Assembly (NCBI GenBank): GCA_003586115.2
Contig: QVOM02000025.1
Span: 82,503,137-82,567,136 of the forward strand
Source of the DNA: Salvator merianae
Lineage: Eukaryota; Chordata; Lepidosauria; Squamata; Teiidae
Reading direction: 5' to 3'
DNA: 64,000 nucleotides
Below, one piece after another: positions 1 through 10,835 of the stretch (positions within the stretch are counted from its first letter, which is position 1; each line of letters starts with the position of its first letter). Under the pieces are notes generated by a model. The model saw only the letters and a program-made list of their open reading frames with translations. It was not told the origin of the DNA and did no database searches. A program made the translations under genes and the position numbers.

Positions 1-2375
1 AAATCTGGAGGACATTACTTTGGCTACACCTGTCCTGAAACAAAATCGTGCACTTTGCATAATCCTCCTTTTCCCAACAATTTGGGACTTTAATTTCCTT
101 ATTGCTCTTGCTTTCCAGCACTCAGAATTAAACCGCCTCCCCCTTTTCAGTGAACTCCACAGGCCTTATTTGTAGGTGGTGAAAAAACTAATCAGAAGTC
201 TGACATCTTGCCAACTTTGGTGCAAAACTCCCTGAATTCTCCTTGTTGAAAAAGACTTAGCAGGGCTTTGATGTAAACCTTTGAACTTCAGGTTAAATGC
301 CTCCCCTGTAACTATAGGGCAGCAAAGCTGTGTCATAGCAGCAGGAGATATAGGATAATTGCACCAAACTCCTGCCAGGTCGTCTGTCTGCATCATTTTT
401 GATTCCTGTAGAGTTATTATGAACCAGCCTTTTTGGCTTATGAGTATGCTAACAAATCCCTTTGAGTTTCCAATTTTTTGCATTTTAATTGCTTATTCTT
501 GGATGATTTCAGACTGAACATTTTAACTGTGTTTTAATATGCTGTAACTTTCTGTAATAAGCTCTTGATGGCACAAGGGGGTAGTGCAGGGTATTAATAC
601 AAATAATTAAATGATATGTTCTTATGAGGTGCCATTGAATCCTGATTCCTGATGCCTACAGTATATGGACATATCTGTGCAATTTTCTTGGTAAAGATAC
701 AGAACTGGTTTTCACTACCTTCTTCTGGGGAGATACTAGGGACTAGACCTGTGATATACTCTACCACCAAGGTACTGGTCACACCACTATTTTAATCAGT
801 TTGGAGGATGCTGTCTCCCTTGAGAGATCACACCCTAAAATGCCTTTCCATACCATCTGAGGACTGTTCCACCCCCAACTGAGCTATCCTTTATTTGGAT
901 TATTCCAGTACTGAAGCCATTTCAGCTTGCTATTCTGTTTAGACTCTCTAGAGGTCCATGACCAGATGGCAGGCCCAGTGCTTTCTGGCTGCTGTAGATT
1001 TCTGAAGAAGGGGACCCCAGCTTTTAGGCCTCTGATGCCTGTCCAAAGCACCTTTTCCTCTATCTTAGCCTACCTTAGCCTATCACCATCCTGGGTGACT
1101 CCATGAGGTGGGTTGTCCCTTGAGTGAACCATGTAGGAACTGCTCATCTCCATGGCCCTTTACTTGCCTACGTCTCGTGGCATCAGTCTGGGCCAGAGCG
1201 CACTCAGACAAGGAGGTGGTGGGACTGATGTGCTTGCCGCTGCAGCTGCAGGCTGCCCAAGATCCCAGGGGTGGGCAGAGAGTGGCAGGCACATAAGTGG
1301 CAGGAAGAAAAGCCATTGCCTGGTCACCAGGAAGCCGCACAAAGGAGAATGTGAGGGGGATTCTGCCTCAGATGCAGGAGTCCCAGGGAAGGGGGCAGAT
1401 CTATCCATCAGACCTCCCTCCCCCAATTCTAAGTGCCACCCTTCCCTAGGAATGGGTTCTTTGGGTACAAACGGCATATTTCCACATGTTAGTTCTTTTT
1501 CACATGAGAAGAAAGGTGTGAACTGCCCAAAACGGGGCACAGTCTCTCTGGTGCTCTAAAATGAACTAAATTGTGGTGTGACCGTAGCCCAGTTCCCCAA
1601 ACAGGCTTTGCCAGTGGGGCTGATTGGGGCTAAGTGGGTAAGAGGACAAAACAGCTAAATGTCACTGGTCTAAAAAGTCAGAACTAATGGAATGTGAGAC
1701 CCTGTTAAGGCTCCTATTCTGTTCCAATCCACATGAAAATTTACCCTACTGAGTGTAAAGGAACATAAAGTGTTCTGCACCCATTAACCAGTGCTAAATT
1801 GAAATGCGTATGAAAGAGGAAGGAAAACTGGACTCAAGCGGTGATCTATGAGGTGTGTGGGGGAGGGGATATCACCTGTGTTGCTTTAATTGGCCAATCA
1901 CTTTGCACAGGTTTGCATAGGTTTGCACAGTTTTACCTATGGCAGCCATCTTGGCTTGGGCTTGGGATGAAATGGGGGTGGCAGAATACATGAAATTCTT
2001 GTACTGAAACACAAAATTCTTTCATTGCTTTTAGGCAGTGTTCGGAAAAGCTCCTTTCAGGACTACGGTTTCCATATTGGATAAGGATGTTGAGAGCACT
2101 AACAGGTCTTTTTCCAGATTCTGTTCTTTTGTGATTGAGGCTGGTAGATGATTTATCATGAAACAGATCAATGAGGGAAAAATAAGAAAGTTGATAAGGC
2201 ACAGAAACATATTTTCATTATATAGGTCTTATTAAGAAAAAAAATATTTTTTAAATTTTTTTTACAAATGCCAATAAGAAAAATAAATGGAATAATACTG
2301 TTGAAAAAAAATTCTAATTTGCAGACTTAATTAAATGTTTAATTTGTTTTTCTATATAGTTGTAAGTTGGAAATT
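1..2375. other. No supported gene; unique-looking DNA
   Basis: I see no repeat with recognisable ends and no splice-flanked open frame here. The overlapping frames at about 1,080-1,560 are mutually contradictory chance openings in a GC-richer patch. A small direct repeat of the motif GCACAGGTTTGCATAGG occurs near 1,905-1,930. An AT-rich stretch follows at about 2,215-2,330. Confidence 0.5.
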
Positions 2376-2560
2376 TACAACAGCTGGCAGCACCTAGCCA
2401 ATTTTGAAAAGCTAAGCAGGGCGAGACATGATTAGCTTTTGAATAAGGTACAGTTGTGAAATCATAGGGCTTTAGGCTAGATTGTGTAGGCTTGACTGGA
2501 AAGGCGAAAAAAAATCCCGAAGAAGGCAATGGCAAACCACGTCTGCAATGCCTCTATGAA
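2376..2560 (+). mobile_element. 5S rRNA-derived SINE fragment
   Basis: The block AAGCTAAGCAGGGCG at about 2,409 followed by a diverged GGTTAG-like stretch resembles the internal promoter region of 5S rRNA, as in 5S-derived SINEs. It is followed by the phrase GGCAATGGCAAACCAC near 2,525, which is shared with the tRNA-derived SINEs elsewhere in the window. The copy is diverged, so transcriptional activity is unlikely. The assignment is by motif recognition only. Confidence 0.55.
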
Positions 2561-2712
2561 AACTAGAATTTCAACAGCCTATTTTGGACCATGCCAGCAG
2601 GGTTCTGAGTACACAGTGTCTGCTAGGTACTATGCTTCAAAGGAGGGCCAGGCCTTCTGTTGGTGTAAGTTGACTGTGCATTGCCCACAACTGGTTTGCT
2701 CCTAGGGACAGA

Positions 2713-3125
2713 GGGCCTTTTCACACCTTCCATCATGGAATGTTCACCAGCGAACATTCCATGGAGGAACAGACCTTGCAGCATGGCGACTGTCCACACT
2801 TCGAGGTCTTGGAACAGAACGCCAGCAGGATACCATCATTTGAAGTGCGAATGCTGGCGTCCTGCTCCGTTCTGCACCATGACAGTGGCCAGGAAGCTTC
2901 CAGCCAGCAATGCCATGCAACTGAACAGGTGCAGCTGTGCCACGCAGTCATGATGGCACAAGCGCACCATTGCGCAGGCACAACTGTGCTGCATTGCACA
3001 GCTGTGCTATTGTACCCTGAAGCAGGTTGTAGTCTGCTCCTGATCACAAGGGCCTCTACAAAGTGCAGAGGCACTTGACTAGTGAGCGTCCCTGACTCTC
3101 ACTATCTTTAAGTATGAACAGGTCC
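2713..3125 (+). mobile_element. Non-autonomous Harbinger-like DNA transposon, copy 1
   Basis: The left end reads GGGCCTTTTCACACC and the right end reads GTATGAACAGGTCC, an imperfect terminal inverted repeat. Just inside each end lie the subterminal motifs common to the family: a hairpin around GGAATGTTC...GAACATTCC on the left and GACTAGTGAGC on the right. The middle holds CACCATGACAGTGGCC, shared with copies near 13.2, 14.3 and 27.9 kb. The open frames on both strands follow this palindromic structure and are not genes. Flanks are AGA and ACA, so the duplication is not clean. Confidence 0.7.
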
Positions 3126-3437
3126 ACAATCTGTGCTAGGGACTGTATTTGCAAAACTGCTCTACAAATAGAGTGCGGACCAGGAACGCTTCTGCTGCTG
3201 CCATGCACAAAGACATTGGTAGCACAAACAGCAAACAGCCCATTCCAGTTCTGAAAATGGCTGACTTCTGAGGCTATTTCTGGAGCCTGGCAAAACGTCG
3301 CCAGTGTACAACTTCAACACTTGGGAAATTTTGTTCCTTGGCTTCTGTTTAGGCTGGTACATGAACCAAAAGTTCCTGGAAAAAAAATAGATCCAAGGGT
3401 ATACCGGAAGGGCAACAAAACAATCTATTTGTAAATT

Positions 3438-3657
3438 GTTTTTTTAAGAATATTTTTTATTAAGTATAAAGTATCCTAATACATAGAGATATTCTAAAAA
3501 CAGCACTGTGTGGTGAAATTCATTGTTCCCCCATTAGGAGAATGAAATACGGCTCACAGGGGCACAGAACCCCCCTCTGCTGTCTGTCTTCTGCAGTTTG
3601 GTGTCAGGAGAGCTTCCCCCGAAGTCTAGCAACTTGTCATGTTCCCGCCGGAAGTTG
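3438..3657 (-). pseudogene. Processed retrocopy of an mRNA 3' end, 5'-truncated
   Basis: A 15-bp direct repeat, ATCTATTTGTAAATT, sits at 3,423-3,437 and 3,658-3,672 and brackets this insert. That is the size expected of a target duplication from LINE-mediated retroposition. Read on the minus strand, the insert has an open frame from the truncated 5' edge to a TAA at 3,536-3,534 (about 40 codons, last residues CAPVSRISFS). About 75 bases of 3' UTR follow, then AATAAA at 3,461-3,456 and a short A run at the insert edge. I do not recognise the parent protein. It could instead be the tail of an unnamed SINE, but the stop, UTR and AATAAA order favours a gene transcript. Confidence 0.65.
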
Positions 3658-3730
3658 ATCTATTTGTAAATTTTTAAAGCACGCTGAAATGAGGGGCTTG
3701 GTGACTTCAACAGTATGGATATGTTTCTAT

Positions 3731-4216
3731 ATATGTTTTTCTATTGTCACATGTAGGCAAATAGAAACATAAGCATAAAATTAGAAATGTATTTCCACAA
3801 ATATCAATGCAGTATAAAACACAGACCACATACAATGATGCATAGTTGTATGGAACTGGTCTCTGCAACATTATGCAAGTACATGTATAGTTGATATAAA
3901 CAGTAATTTCTGAGGAGCCAAGGATTGCAATGCCATATGAAGAAAGTCAATTTGGGCTAGTGTGAAATGAAGCCAGACATGTTTTGACTTATAGTGGTCT
4001 TCCCCAGTGGCTTCCTAGTTGACTTTGTAGATACTTCTTAAAACTGTAGACATAATCTTCCAAATCTTCACAACTTTACCCTCAAGGCTCCTAGATGTAA
4101 AATAAAACAATTGACACTATTGTATAATATAGAAATAAATTTTTGATATATTTGTGGAAATACATTTGTAATTTCATATTTATGTTATGTTTATATTTGC
4201 CTAGATTTGACAATGT
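3731..4216. mobile_element. DNA element with ~70-bp terminal inverted repeats
   Basis: The arm at about 3,735-3,803, containing GGCAAATAGAAACATAAGC and AAATGTATTTCCACAAATAT, recurs in inverted orientation at about 4,144-4,212. The arms match at most positions and enclose about 340 bp without coding capacity. This is the architecture of a non-autonomous DNA transposon with long inverted repeats. No terminal duplication could be fixed by eye, so the superfamily is open. Confidence 0.6.
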
Positions 4217-4324
4217 GAATGCCAGGAACATGGCATTCAGGGATAGAAATTCCCTGAATGGCATCCAGGGTACATAGAAATTCAGGGATCTGGATAACTG
4301 ATACTGACAGGAATTTCTGGCTGG

Positions 4325-4735
4325 ATGTACATCGCACTGGTATTGAAAGAACTGCACTGGTTGCCAATTTGCTACTGTGCGCAATTCAAGGTGTTGATAT
4401 TGACATATAAAGTCCTAAATGTCTTGGTCCCTGAATATTTGAAGAAGCACCTTCTTCCATATAGACTATCCTGTGCTATAAGATTACAATGTGAGGGCTT
4501 TCTTGTAGTTCTACTACTCTTCGAGGTGCAAGGGTTTGTGTCATCTGAGAGGGCCTTTCCTGTGTTAGCCCCAGATTTTGAGAGAGCCTCCCAGTAGAGG
4601 TTTGTCAGGTGCCAACATGATATGGTCTCCAGTGCCTGGTTAAAACATACCTCTTTACCTGGGTCTTCATCAATGGTTAGCTTCTCTGCTTCTTCTCACA
4701 CCTTTAAAACAAAAACAAAAGCAAAAACAGATTTT
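4325..4735 (+). mobile_element. L2-like LINE, reverse transcriptase C-terminus and 3' end
   Basis: The frame from 4,325 encodes LKELHWLPICY...FKVLILTYKVLN, the conserved C-terminal block of L2-clade reverse transcriptases (usually LHWLPV..RI.FKVL). It continues into the ...VPEYLKKHLLPYR segment and then degenerates. The piece is 5'-truncated, has no polymerase catalytic motif and is dead. A related minus-strand copy lies at 40.1-41.4 kb. Confidence 0.75.
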
Positions 4736-5350
4736 TGAACCAAGTCCCCTTAACCAAGAGCTACAGTTATAGGAAGTCTAGATTATCCTGTTCTGTGGGT
4801 TTTACATCAGATATTTGCATGACCTGGCATCTTGTTTATAAAGATCTTGGTGTCTTGTTGACCTAGTAACTGTATCGTCAAGACAATATGTCCATATGTT
4901 TTTCATAAATATATTCAACTTGGTCTCTAAAAGGAGAATATCACTGCAGAAATAATCACTTTGCTCAAGTACTGGTGAACTGCCTGTGTTTATTGCAGGA
5001 CATACCGAAGAGAAAATTATCAGGATACAATAGCAAAAACAGGTCTTAAGTTACACAGTGAACTGGACCTGCCTGCTGCCTTGAATTAGCTGAAGGGAAA
5101 TAAAGTTTCCAAAACAATCAGCAAAAGGACACAGCTATTGATAGGAATTAATTATACACTCAAGGCTGAATGAAGCGTTGTTATGAGTGGCTTCTGATGT
5201 CAGGATATGGTCCCGGCAGATGTATTTCTTTTCGTTTAAAAACAAAGTATGTTTCTAGACTTTACTGTAATAACGACTCCTACAAATTTCTGTGAAAAAT
5301 GCCTTGATGCTCAAGGAGACCTTCATGGGCTCCAGAAATTTGGCAACAAG
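4736..5350. other. No supported feature
   Basis: This AT-rich unique DNA has no recognisable repeat ends or coding potential. Short A-rich runs near 4,700-4,730 may be the tail of the preceding LINE. Confidence 0.4.
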
Positions 5351-5655
5351 TTTAGTGGCTAGAATGCAAGGCTAGAATGTACAAACTCTTGGGTTTGAAT
5401 CCTTGCTCAACCATAAAAGTGCATGGGGTGACCGTAAGTCAGTCACTGGCCCTTTCTGCATTTGGCCTTATTCCAGATTATATCTTGGAATTCTGATCTG
5501 CCACCTACATGCTACTATGAACTATGGGAGGCCCCACCTGGGGCCTGCTATAATCTGCACTAGCATGTGGATAGCAGGTTCCTATTCTGGGATATAGTCC
5601 AGAATAAAGCCAAGTGCAGAAAGGGCCAGTGTCTCAGCTTAATCCAGCAGCTGCT
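5351..5655 (+). mobile_element. tRNA-derived SINE interrupted by a MITE
   Basis: A tRNA-like head runs from 5,351, with a B-box-like GGGTTTGAATCC at about 5,392 and the body phrase GTGACCGTAAGTCAGTCAC ending at 5,446. The sequence resumes as TGTCTCAGCTTAATCC at about 5,630. The reptile SINE body normally reads straight through this point. The 180-bp element at 5,448-5,627 therefore landed in an existing SINE. No terminator or intact tRNA fold remains. Confidence 0.6.
5448..5627 (-). mobile_element. Short palindromic Harbinger-like MITE
   Basis: The ends are GGCCCTTTCTGCATTTGG and CCAAGTGCAGAAAGGGCC. The flanks are ACT at 5,445-5,447 and AGT at 5,628-5,630, a 3-bp duplication with one change. 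Both arms continue inward with the paired motifs TATATCTTGGAAT and GATATAGTCC, so the whole element can fold. A sister copy in opposite orientation is at 46,108-46,288. It has no coding capacity and would depend on a transposase supplied elsewhere. Confidence 0.75.
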
Positions 5656-6538
5656 GCTGCTGTGGGACACAGCTGGAAATGCCCACAACTGGTGTATCCA
5701 GTTCTGGATGCTTCTGAATAATTGGATCTACCATTGGGTCTACTAGTGGATTAATTGGGTCTACCAATGTGCCACCTTTCAAGGGCCATTTCTGCTGTTT
5801 TGCATCTGCTGTTTTGGAAACGCTGAAGCTAGGGAACTTGTGTCATGCAGCGATTTGAAAATCCCCCTGGTGTTCTGCATGCGCTTAGGGACCGGGATCC
5901 TTAGAGCTAAAGGTTTGGTTTAACAGGCACCAAACTGACAAGGGGAAGGGGGAAATAACCAGCCCTATCTAGCTATAATGTTTGTCTTATTAATGGTTAA
6001 AGGAAACCCTAACAAGGAATCTTTATTTATAAGGTTACAAAGTAATCAAAGGAGAGCAACTTGAATAGCAAGAGAAGTGATTGGTTGGTCAAATGGAGAA
6101 TCAGTTTAACTACAGTATTAAGAGCAAGGAGGGAAAGGATTTTTATTTCCTGAGTGGGGGACGGTTTTAGGAACCAGTCAATGGCTGTCACTTTGAGAAG
6201 CGGGGAGGGCGACCCCCAGCCTTATAAGTAGAAGTTCCAAGTACTTTAACTGCTGGTGGACAGTGGTGTAGCAGGCTGGGGCACCACCATGATTCCCATT
6301 ACTAAATTTAGCTACTTCCCTTGATTCTTAAAATCAATTAATTTGCCCCGGCCATCAGTCTGGGCATATCTGAGCTACCACTCTTCTTTTGATTATCAGA
6401 ATACGAGTACATTTTGTTTGTAAGGCCTTGAAACCAAGTGGCAAGAGAAAGAAGGGAATAGAGATGGGCAGAGGGAATAGGACTGGATAGATTACCTTTC
6501 CACTGTTGTTATCTGTCAGGAGCAAGAACACACACATA
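5656..6538. other. No supported gene
   Basis: A short run of CTG triplets is at about 5,651-5,662. The rest shows no recognisable element. A TATAAG motif near 6,222 is isolated and has no CpG enrichment, so it is not called a promoter. Confidence 0.4.
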
Positions 6539-6541
6539 ATA

Positions 6542-6992
6542 GGGCCTTTTTGCACTTTTCACTAGTGAGTGCTTGCACACTCACTAGTGAATTGTGTCTG
6601 CACTGCATGGAGGCCCTCACGATTGGGAGCAGGCTACAGCTGCTCCTGATCACTACTTGCTGAGGAGCACAAAATTGTGCTCTACAGCTGGATTGGGAGC
6701 AGCTGGACTGCTCCTGGTATGCAGCATTCATATCCTATCCTGGATGTGAACACTGTGGTGTGTGGCTGTTGCTGGGCAGCTGCACCACGTCCCTGGTTGC
6801 CTCGGCAGTGGCCAGAAGTTTCCCTGGCTGCTGTTATGGTGTGGGCCATCAGCATACACACTGCGAGTGCTGGAAGCCTGTTTCTGGGATGTTCCAGCCC
6901 TCGCAGTGCAAATGGCTGCCACACTGCGAGGTCTATTCCATCCTGGAATGTCTAATTCCAAACACTCCATGATGGTAAGTGTGAAAAGGCCC
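6542..6992 (+). mobile_element. Harbinger-like non-autonomous element, copy 2 (ATA duplication)
   Basis: The left end is GGGCCTTTTTGCACTTTTC and the right end is AAGTGTGAAAAGGCCC. They are flanked by a perfect ATA duplication at 6,539-6,541 and 6,993-6,995. Next to the left end is the subterminal motif CACTAGTGAGTG...CACTCACTAGTGAA, itself a small inverted repeat. The apparent open frames (up to 92 codons) on both strands mirror this symmetry and carry no transposase motif. The TWA-like 3-bp duplication and GGGCC ends are why I place it in PIF/Harbinger. Confidence 0.8.
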
Positions 6993-7029
6993 ATATACTG
7001 GTCTAAACCACTTTCTTTTATACCCCAAA

Positions 7030-7653
7030 ATGTGCTTCAAGGATGTATTTTTGAAGATGTTCTGGGCCTGTCCCTGTTACAGGTTGTCCCAAGTGCAGAC
7101 AACCTTTTCCAGTGTCTGTGGGATGACTCTAGCCGGGAATGGTTTCTGTAGGAGCTGTTCCAGCCTGAACCGCCTCCCCCCCCATGGGACTGTGGAAACA
7201 GCCCACGTGTTTCTTCCACTAGTGGCCTCTGTGATTTGGCTGCGTGCTTTCCTGTCTGTTTCACTAGGTTATCAGGTCAAGTTCCCAGACGGGGAAAAGG
7301 CGTGGACAATGAATGGGTGTGTTCCGGTCCTGGATGGCTTAGCCACCAGCAGGTGTCCTTTTGGCTCTGCAAGCACAAATATTATGGATGAACTTTTCTG
7401 GCTGGAGATAAGCCTGTCTGGATTTTTCTGCTTGGTTTACCAGTTTTTAACGGTGGGATGGACACTCGCAAAGAGGACGGGCCAAGCCAAGCATGCGTTT
7501 GTGAGCTGCTCCTGCTGTTGTATCTTCAAGGGAGAAGACTGCCAAAATCAATGTTTCACAGGGCAGTCAATGAATGTTTCACAGGGGGAATGGCTGGAGT
7601 TCAGCAGTGAAGAAACTGCCCGGGCAGCAGAGGGCTGCAGGTTCAATCTCTGA
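7030..7653 (+). other. 207-codon open frame of unknown status
   Basis: This is the longest frame in the window outside low-complexity sequence. It starts at an ATG and ends at TGA. The product is Cys-rich with one hydrophobic stretch (residues ~125-140, SLSGFFCLVYQFL). No family is recognised. There is no CpG island, splice signal or poly-A signal nearby, and its last third overlaps a SINE-like segment (GGTTCAATCTC near 7,642). A window this size is expected to give an occasional frame of this length, so chance is the likeliest explanation. Confidence 0.15.
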
Positions 7654-7690
7654 CAACTCCTAGGAAGAAGACTGTGGCAAATAGTTTTTG
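7575..7690 (+). mobile_element. Possible tRNA-derived SINE fragment
   Basis: The phrase GGCTGGAGTTCAGCAG followed about 55 bases later by GGTTCAATCTC resembles A- and B-box spacing in the tRNA-derived SINEs at 44.8-45.5 kb. The match is short and diverged. Confidence 0.3.
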
Positions 7691-8076
7691 TATCTGCCTT
7701 CGAGGTGTCCATGGTGTCCGACGGAGGTGATACAGTCTCAACAGTACCAAGCAACAGCACTAAAAATGCACCTGGATTCTCTGCAGACAAATTCCAGGAC
7801 AACGTCTTGGTTTCAGGTGACAGCATGCTGACAGAGATCCAGACACAGAAAGGGAAGAAATGGCCAGGTGGAATGCAGCTAATGTAAATCAAAATTTAGG
7901 CAATGTGTTGATAGGTGGTCAGACAAACTACAACGCCATTCTCGGCCTTGCAGGGTGGCCGTCTGGAATCCAGAAGCGGGCTCCTATGTCTTTAATACAT
8001 GTGTGAAAGAGGCAGTGGGCGGGTGAGGGGTAAGTCTGCAACTGGAACTGGTACAAGGAAATGAAAGAGAGACTAA

Positions 8077-8537
8077 GGGCCTTTTTGCACTTTTCACTAG
8101 TGAGCATCTGCATACTCACTGGTGAAGTGCATCTGCACTGTTCAAAGGCCCTCACAATTGGAAGCAGGCCACAGATGCTTCCGATTGCTACTAGATGTGG
8201 AGGACAAAATCTTGCTCCACAGCTGTACTGGGTGCATCTGGACTGTTTCTGGAACGCAGCGTTCACACTCTCTTCTGGATGCAAACACTGTGTTGTGTGG
8301 CATGGCATAAGCTGTCGCTGTACAGTTGCACCCCATCGCTGGTTGCCACGGCAATGCCAGAAGTTTCCCTGGCCACTGTCATGGCTTGGGACATCAGCAT
8401 TCGCTCTGCCAGCGCTGGGAGCCTGTTTTAGGGATGTTCCAGCCCTTGCAGTGTGAATGACTTTCTTGCTGGGGGCTCTGTTCCACCGTGAAATGTTCAC
8501 TTGAGAACATTCCATGGTGAGAAGTGCGAAAAGGCCC
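8077..8537 (+). mobile_element. Harbinger-like element, copy 3 (TAA duplication)
   Basis: The ends are GGGCCTTTTTGCACTTTTC and AAGTGCGAAAAGGCCC, with perfect TAA duplications at 8,074-8,076 and 8,538-8,540. It is collinear with copy 2 through the subterminal CACTAGTGAGCA and the central GCCAGAAGTTTCCCTGGC. The 195- and 131-codon open frames across it are by-products of the palindromic, stop-poor interior. The right-hand TAA is shared with the next element. Confidence 0.85.
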
Positions 8538-8540
8538 TAA

Positions 8541-8945
8541 GGCCATTTCCATACTTACCTGGCTGGACTGGTGCAGACTAGAGCAGGTCTGGTGGCAGGA
8601 ATGGCCCCTCTGCCCCAGAACAAACCTTCTGCACTCAAAAGGCTGTTCCAGGACACACACACCCCCACTGGCTCTGAAGATCACGTGATCTGGGAACTTT
8701 AGTTCCTAGCCTCAGAGTCCCAGGGGAACCTATGTGAGAAATGGGTCCAACTGTTAAATTGGACCAGGTCTACCAGAATCCCAGTCCAGGCAGTCACTGG
8801 TTGTCTGGACCAGGCTATGCTGTCTCCAAAGTGGATGCAGCATGCCAGCTGGGGGCATGGCCCCCTGGTAAACCACATCAGCCTGCGGAAGGGAATCCTC
8901 TGGAGCCCTTTATGACCCAGGCCAACGGTAAGTGCGGAAAGGCCC
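8541..8945 (+). mobile_element. Harbinger-like element of a second subfamily, abutting copy 3
   Basis: The ends are GGCCATTTCCATACTTACC and GGTAAGTGCGGAAAGGCC, flanked by TAA at 8,538-8,540 and 8,946-8,948. The interior differs from copy 3. It contains GGGAACTTTAGTTCCTAGCC, also present in diverged form at 14.65, 35.58 and 36.25 kb, so it is a distinct subfamily with the same ends. It starts exactly at the duplication left by its neighbour. Confidence 0.8.
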
Positions 8946-8948
8946 TAA

Positions 8949-9886
8949 TTGTTCTCATGGGAGGATCCCTTACTTCTTCAAGGTCTCTTATCACCCAGCA
9001 TCCCATTCTCTCCTCTAAGGAATTTGCATAATATGCAGATTAAAGATCTGGGGACTTCCAGTGTGTCAGTTTCCAGAGTTTGGAAAAGTTCCTTTTTAGG
9101 GTTACTAACAGTTTCATGAGAGATATGACCACAAAATGGGACTTTCTGGCAACCTTTGCACGTGCATCATAGCATGTGGGATGGTTCCTGGGTCAGAGTA
9201 CTTTCTCTGGCCCAAGCACTGGCTGATGGCCATCCACTCAGATGGCTTTGTCTGTCTCAGAGTAATTTTGAGGCTGGGGAACTAATGTTCACTGATGTTT
9301 AAAGTTGCACACTGGGGACGTTTTGCCAGGGTCTGGAAGTGGTCCCAGAAGTGGACCATATTTGGACCTAGTAAAATGTCACCAGGCTCCAGAATGAGCT
9401 GTGGGCTACTCCTATCACTGCCTTTCTGCACAGGTTTTCCTGCTCTGCAAATAGAGGGCTCCCTGGTATGGATTGTGCTCCCAGGAGCAGGTCAGGTGCA
9501 GGTGATATGCAGTCAGGTTGCACCCAGAGTCCTGCTGGCACAGTTCTAATAGATCCTACTTTTCAGATTCTGTTATTTTCTGTTCCTTTGTAATGCTATT
9601 CTGCTTCAGTCGCCAACACATCTTGATTTATCTCAGTATCTGGTAACAGCATGATGAGATTATATTGCAAAGGTAATAACATTGTGCTGAGACATGACAG
9701 GAGGGGTGTTATATGCGCTGCATGTCAAAAGTACTACAAGATTGAATATATTGGTGTTATTATTTTTTTTACTGCTTCCAGGTTTGCAAAGTCTCAAACT
9801 TTATACACCCAATCCATGCTGACTCTGGGCTGACAGTATCTCAGAGCAGGTTAATGCTTTTGTGATAGTTGCAACCAGTATACCCT
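8949..9886. other. No supported feature
   Basis: No repeat boundary, splice-flanked frame or island is visible in this stretch. Confidence 0.4.
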
Positions 9887-10491
9887 GGGCCTGTTCTCAC
9901 TTAGCAAGTGGAATGTTCCAGGTCGCTTGCTGGAATGGAGCATTCACACCTGCAAACAGCATCAGCTGACTAGAAACTCACCGAAGCCCACCTGAAGCTC
10001 ACCTGAAGTCTACCAGCTGTGGTCAAGAAAATTGTACTTTCAAAGCCAACTAGGACCATCGGGTAAGGTTCGGGAGTGGTGTGTTCGCACCACTTCCTGG
10101 TTTGGAGTGGCAATGGGGAAGGGATTGCACAGTTGTGGCTGTGCTGTCAGAAGGTTCAAACCCAGCCCTCGCTAGGTTCAAACATTGGGTTGCTGTGGGG
10201 TTTGGAACCTGGCAGTCAGTCTTTACACATCTCCGCACACGTCTCCTCTGGTTCTGACCCCTCACGTGATGCCAACATGAACAGAGACCAATGGTGGCTG
10301 GGGATGGGCAGGCCTTCTGGCTGCTTCCGTCTCCAAGCGAACTACGGAGTTCACTACCTGTTCACACATCCTTACTTGCTAGTTTGCTTGTGTATTGTTC
10401 CAGTGCTGAAAGTGCGAACGACACACACTGTACCCGATCCTAACTGGCCTGAACCATGCTAATTAGAATGTTCTAAGTGAGAAAATGACCC
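9887..10491 (+). mobile_element. Harbinger-like element, third subfamily
   Basis: The left end GGGCCTGTTCTCACTTAGC pairs with the right end CTAAGTGAGAAAATGACC. The subterminal GAATGTTCC and AGAATGTTC also mirror each other. The interior carries serial CACCTGAAG motifs at about 9,980-10,010. A related element begins at about 63,564 and runs off the window. The 3-bp duplication is not clear. The 128-codon frame inside has no recognisable domain. Confidence 0.6.
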
Positions 10492-10704
10492 CACTCTCTC
10501 AGGTAAAACCTTGTTGGATTGCTCAGGGGGGTCCACCTGATTCCCCAGTTTGATCTTCTGGTGGCCCATCGCATGCCTTTGGGAACCCAGGAGGGACAAC
10601 TTGGTCTTTGTGCCCATTCCTCATAGCCAAGCACTGGCAAAGTCTGGTTTGGGGATTACAAAAGTGCATATTAGGGTAATTGGTCTTGTGCTCTACTCGA
10701 AAGA

Positions 10705-10835
10705 CATCATTACTCTATTTATTCACATTTTTATACCACCCTTCACCATTGTCCCAAGGTGGTGTTCAGACTAAAATCACTAAACTTAAAAGCAATACAG
10801 CATAAAAAAAAAAATTCAAAGTAAGGCAAGAATAA
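10705..10835 (-). mobile_element. LINE 3' tail fragment (L2-like)
   Basis: CTATTTATTCACATTTTTATACCACCC followed by the CCAAGGTGGTGTTCAGA-type phrase matches the antisense 3' end seen at 34.7, 40.14 and 48.36 kb. Only about 130 bases remain. Confidence 0.5.

Noticed and set aside
8061..8515. Paired long frames on both strands (131 and 195 codons)
   Set aside because: They coincide with a Harbinger-like element whose palindromic interior yields mirrored openings. No transposase motif is present.
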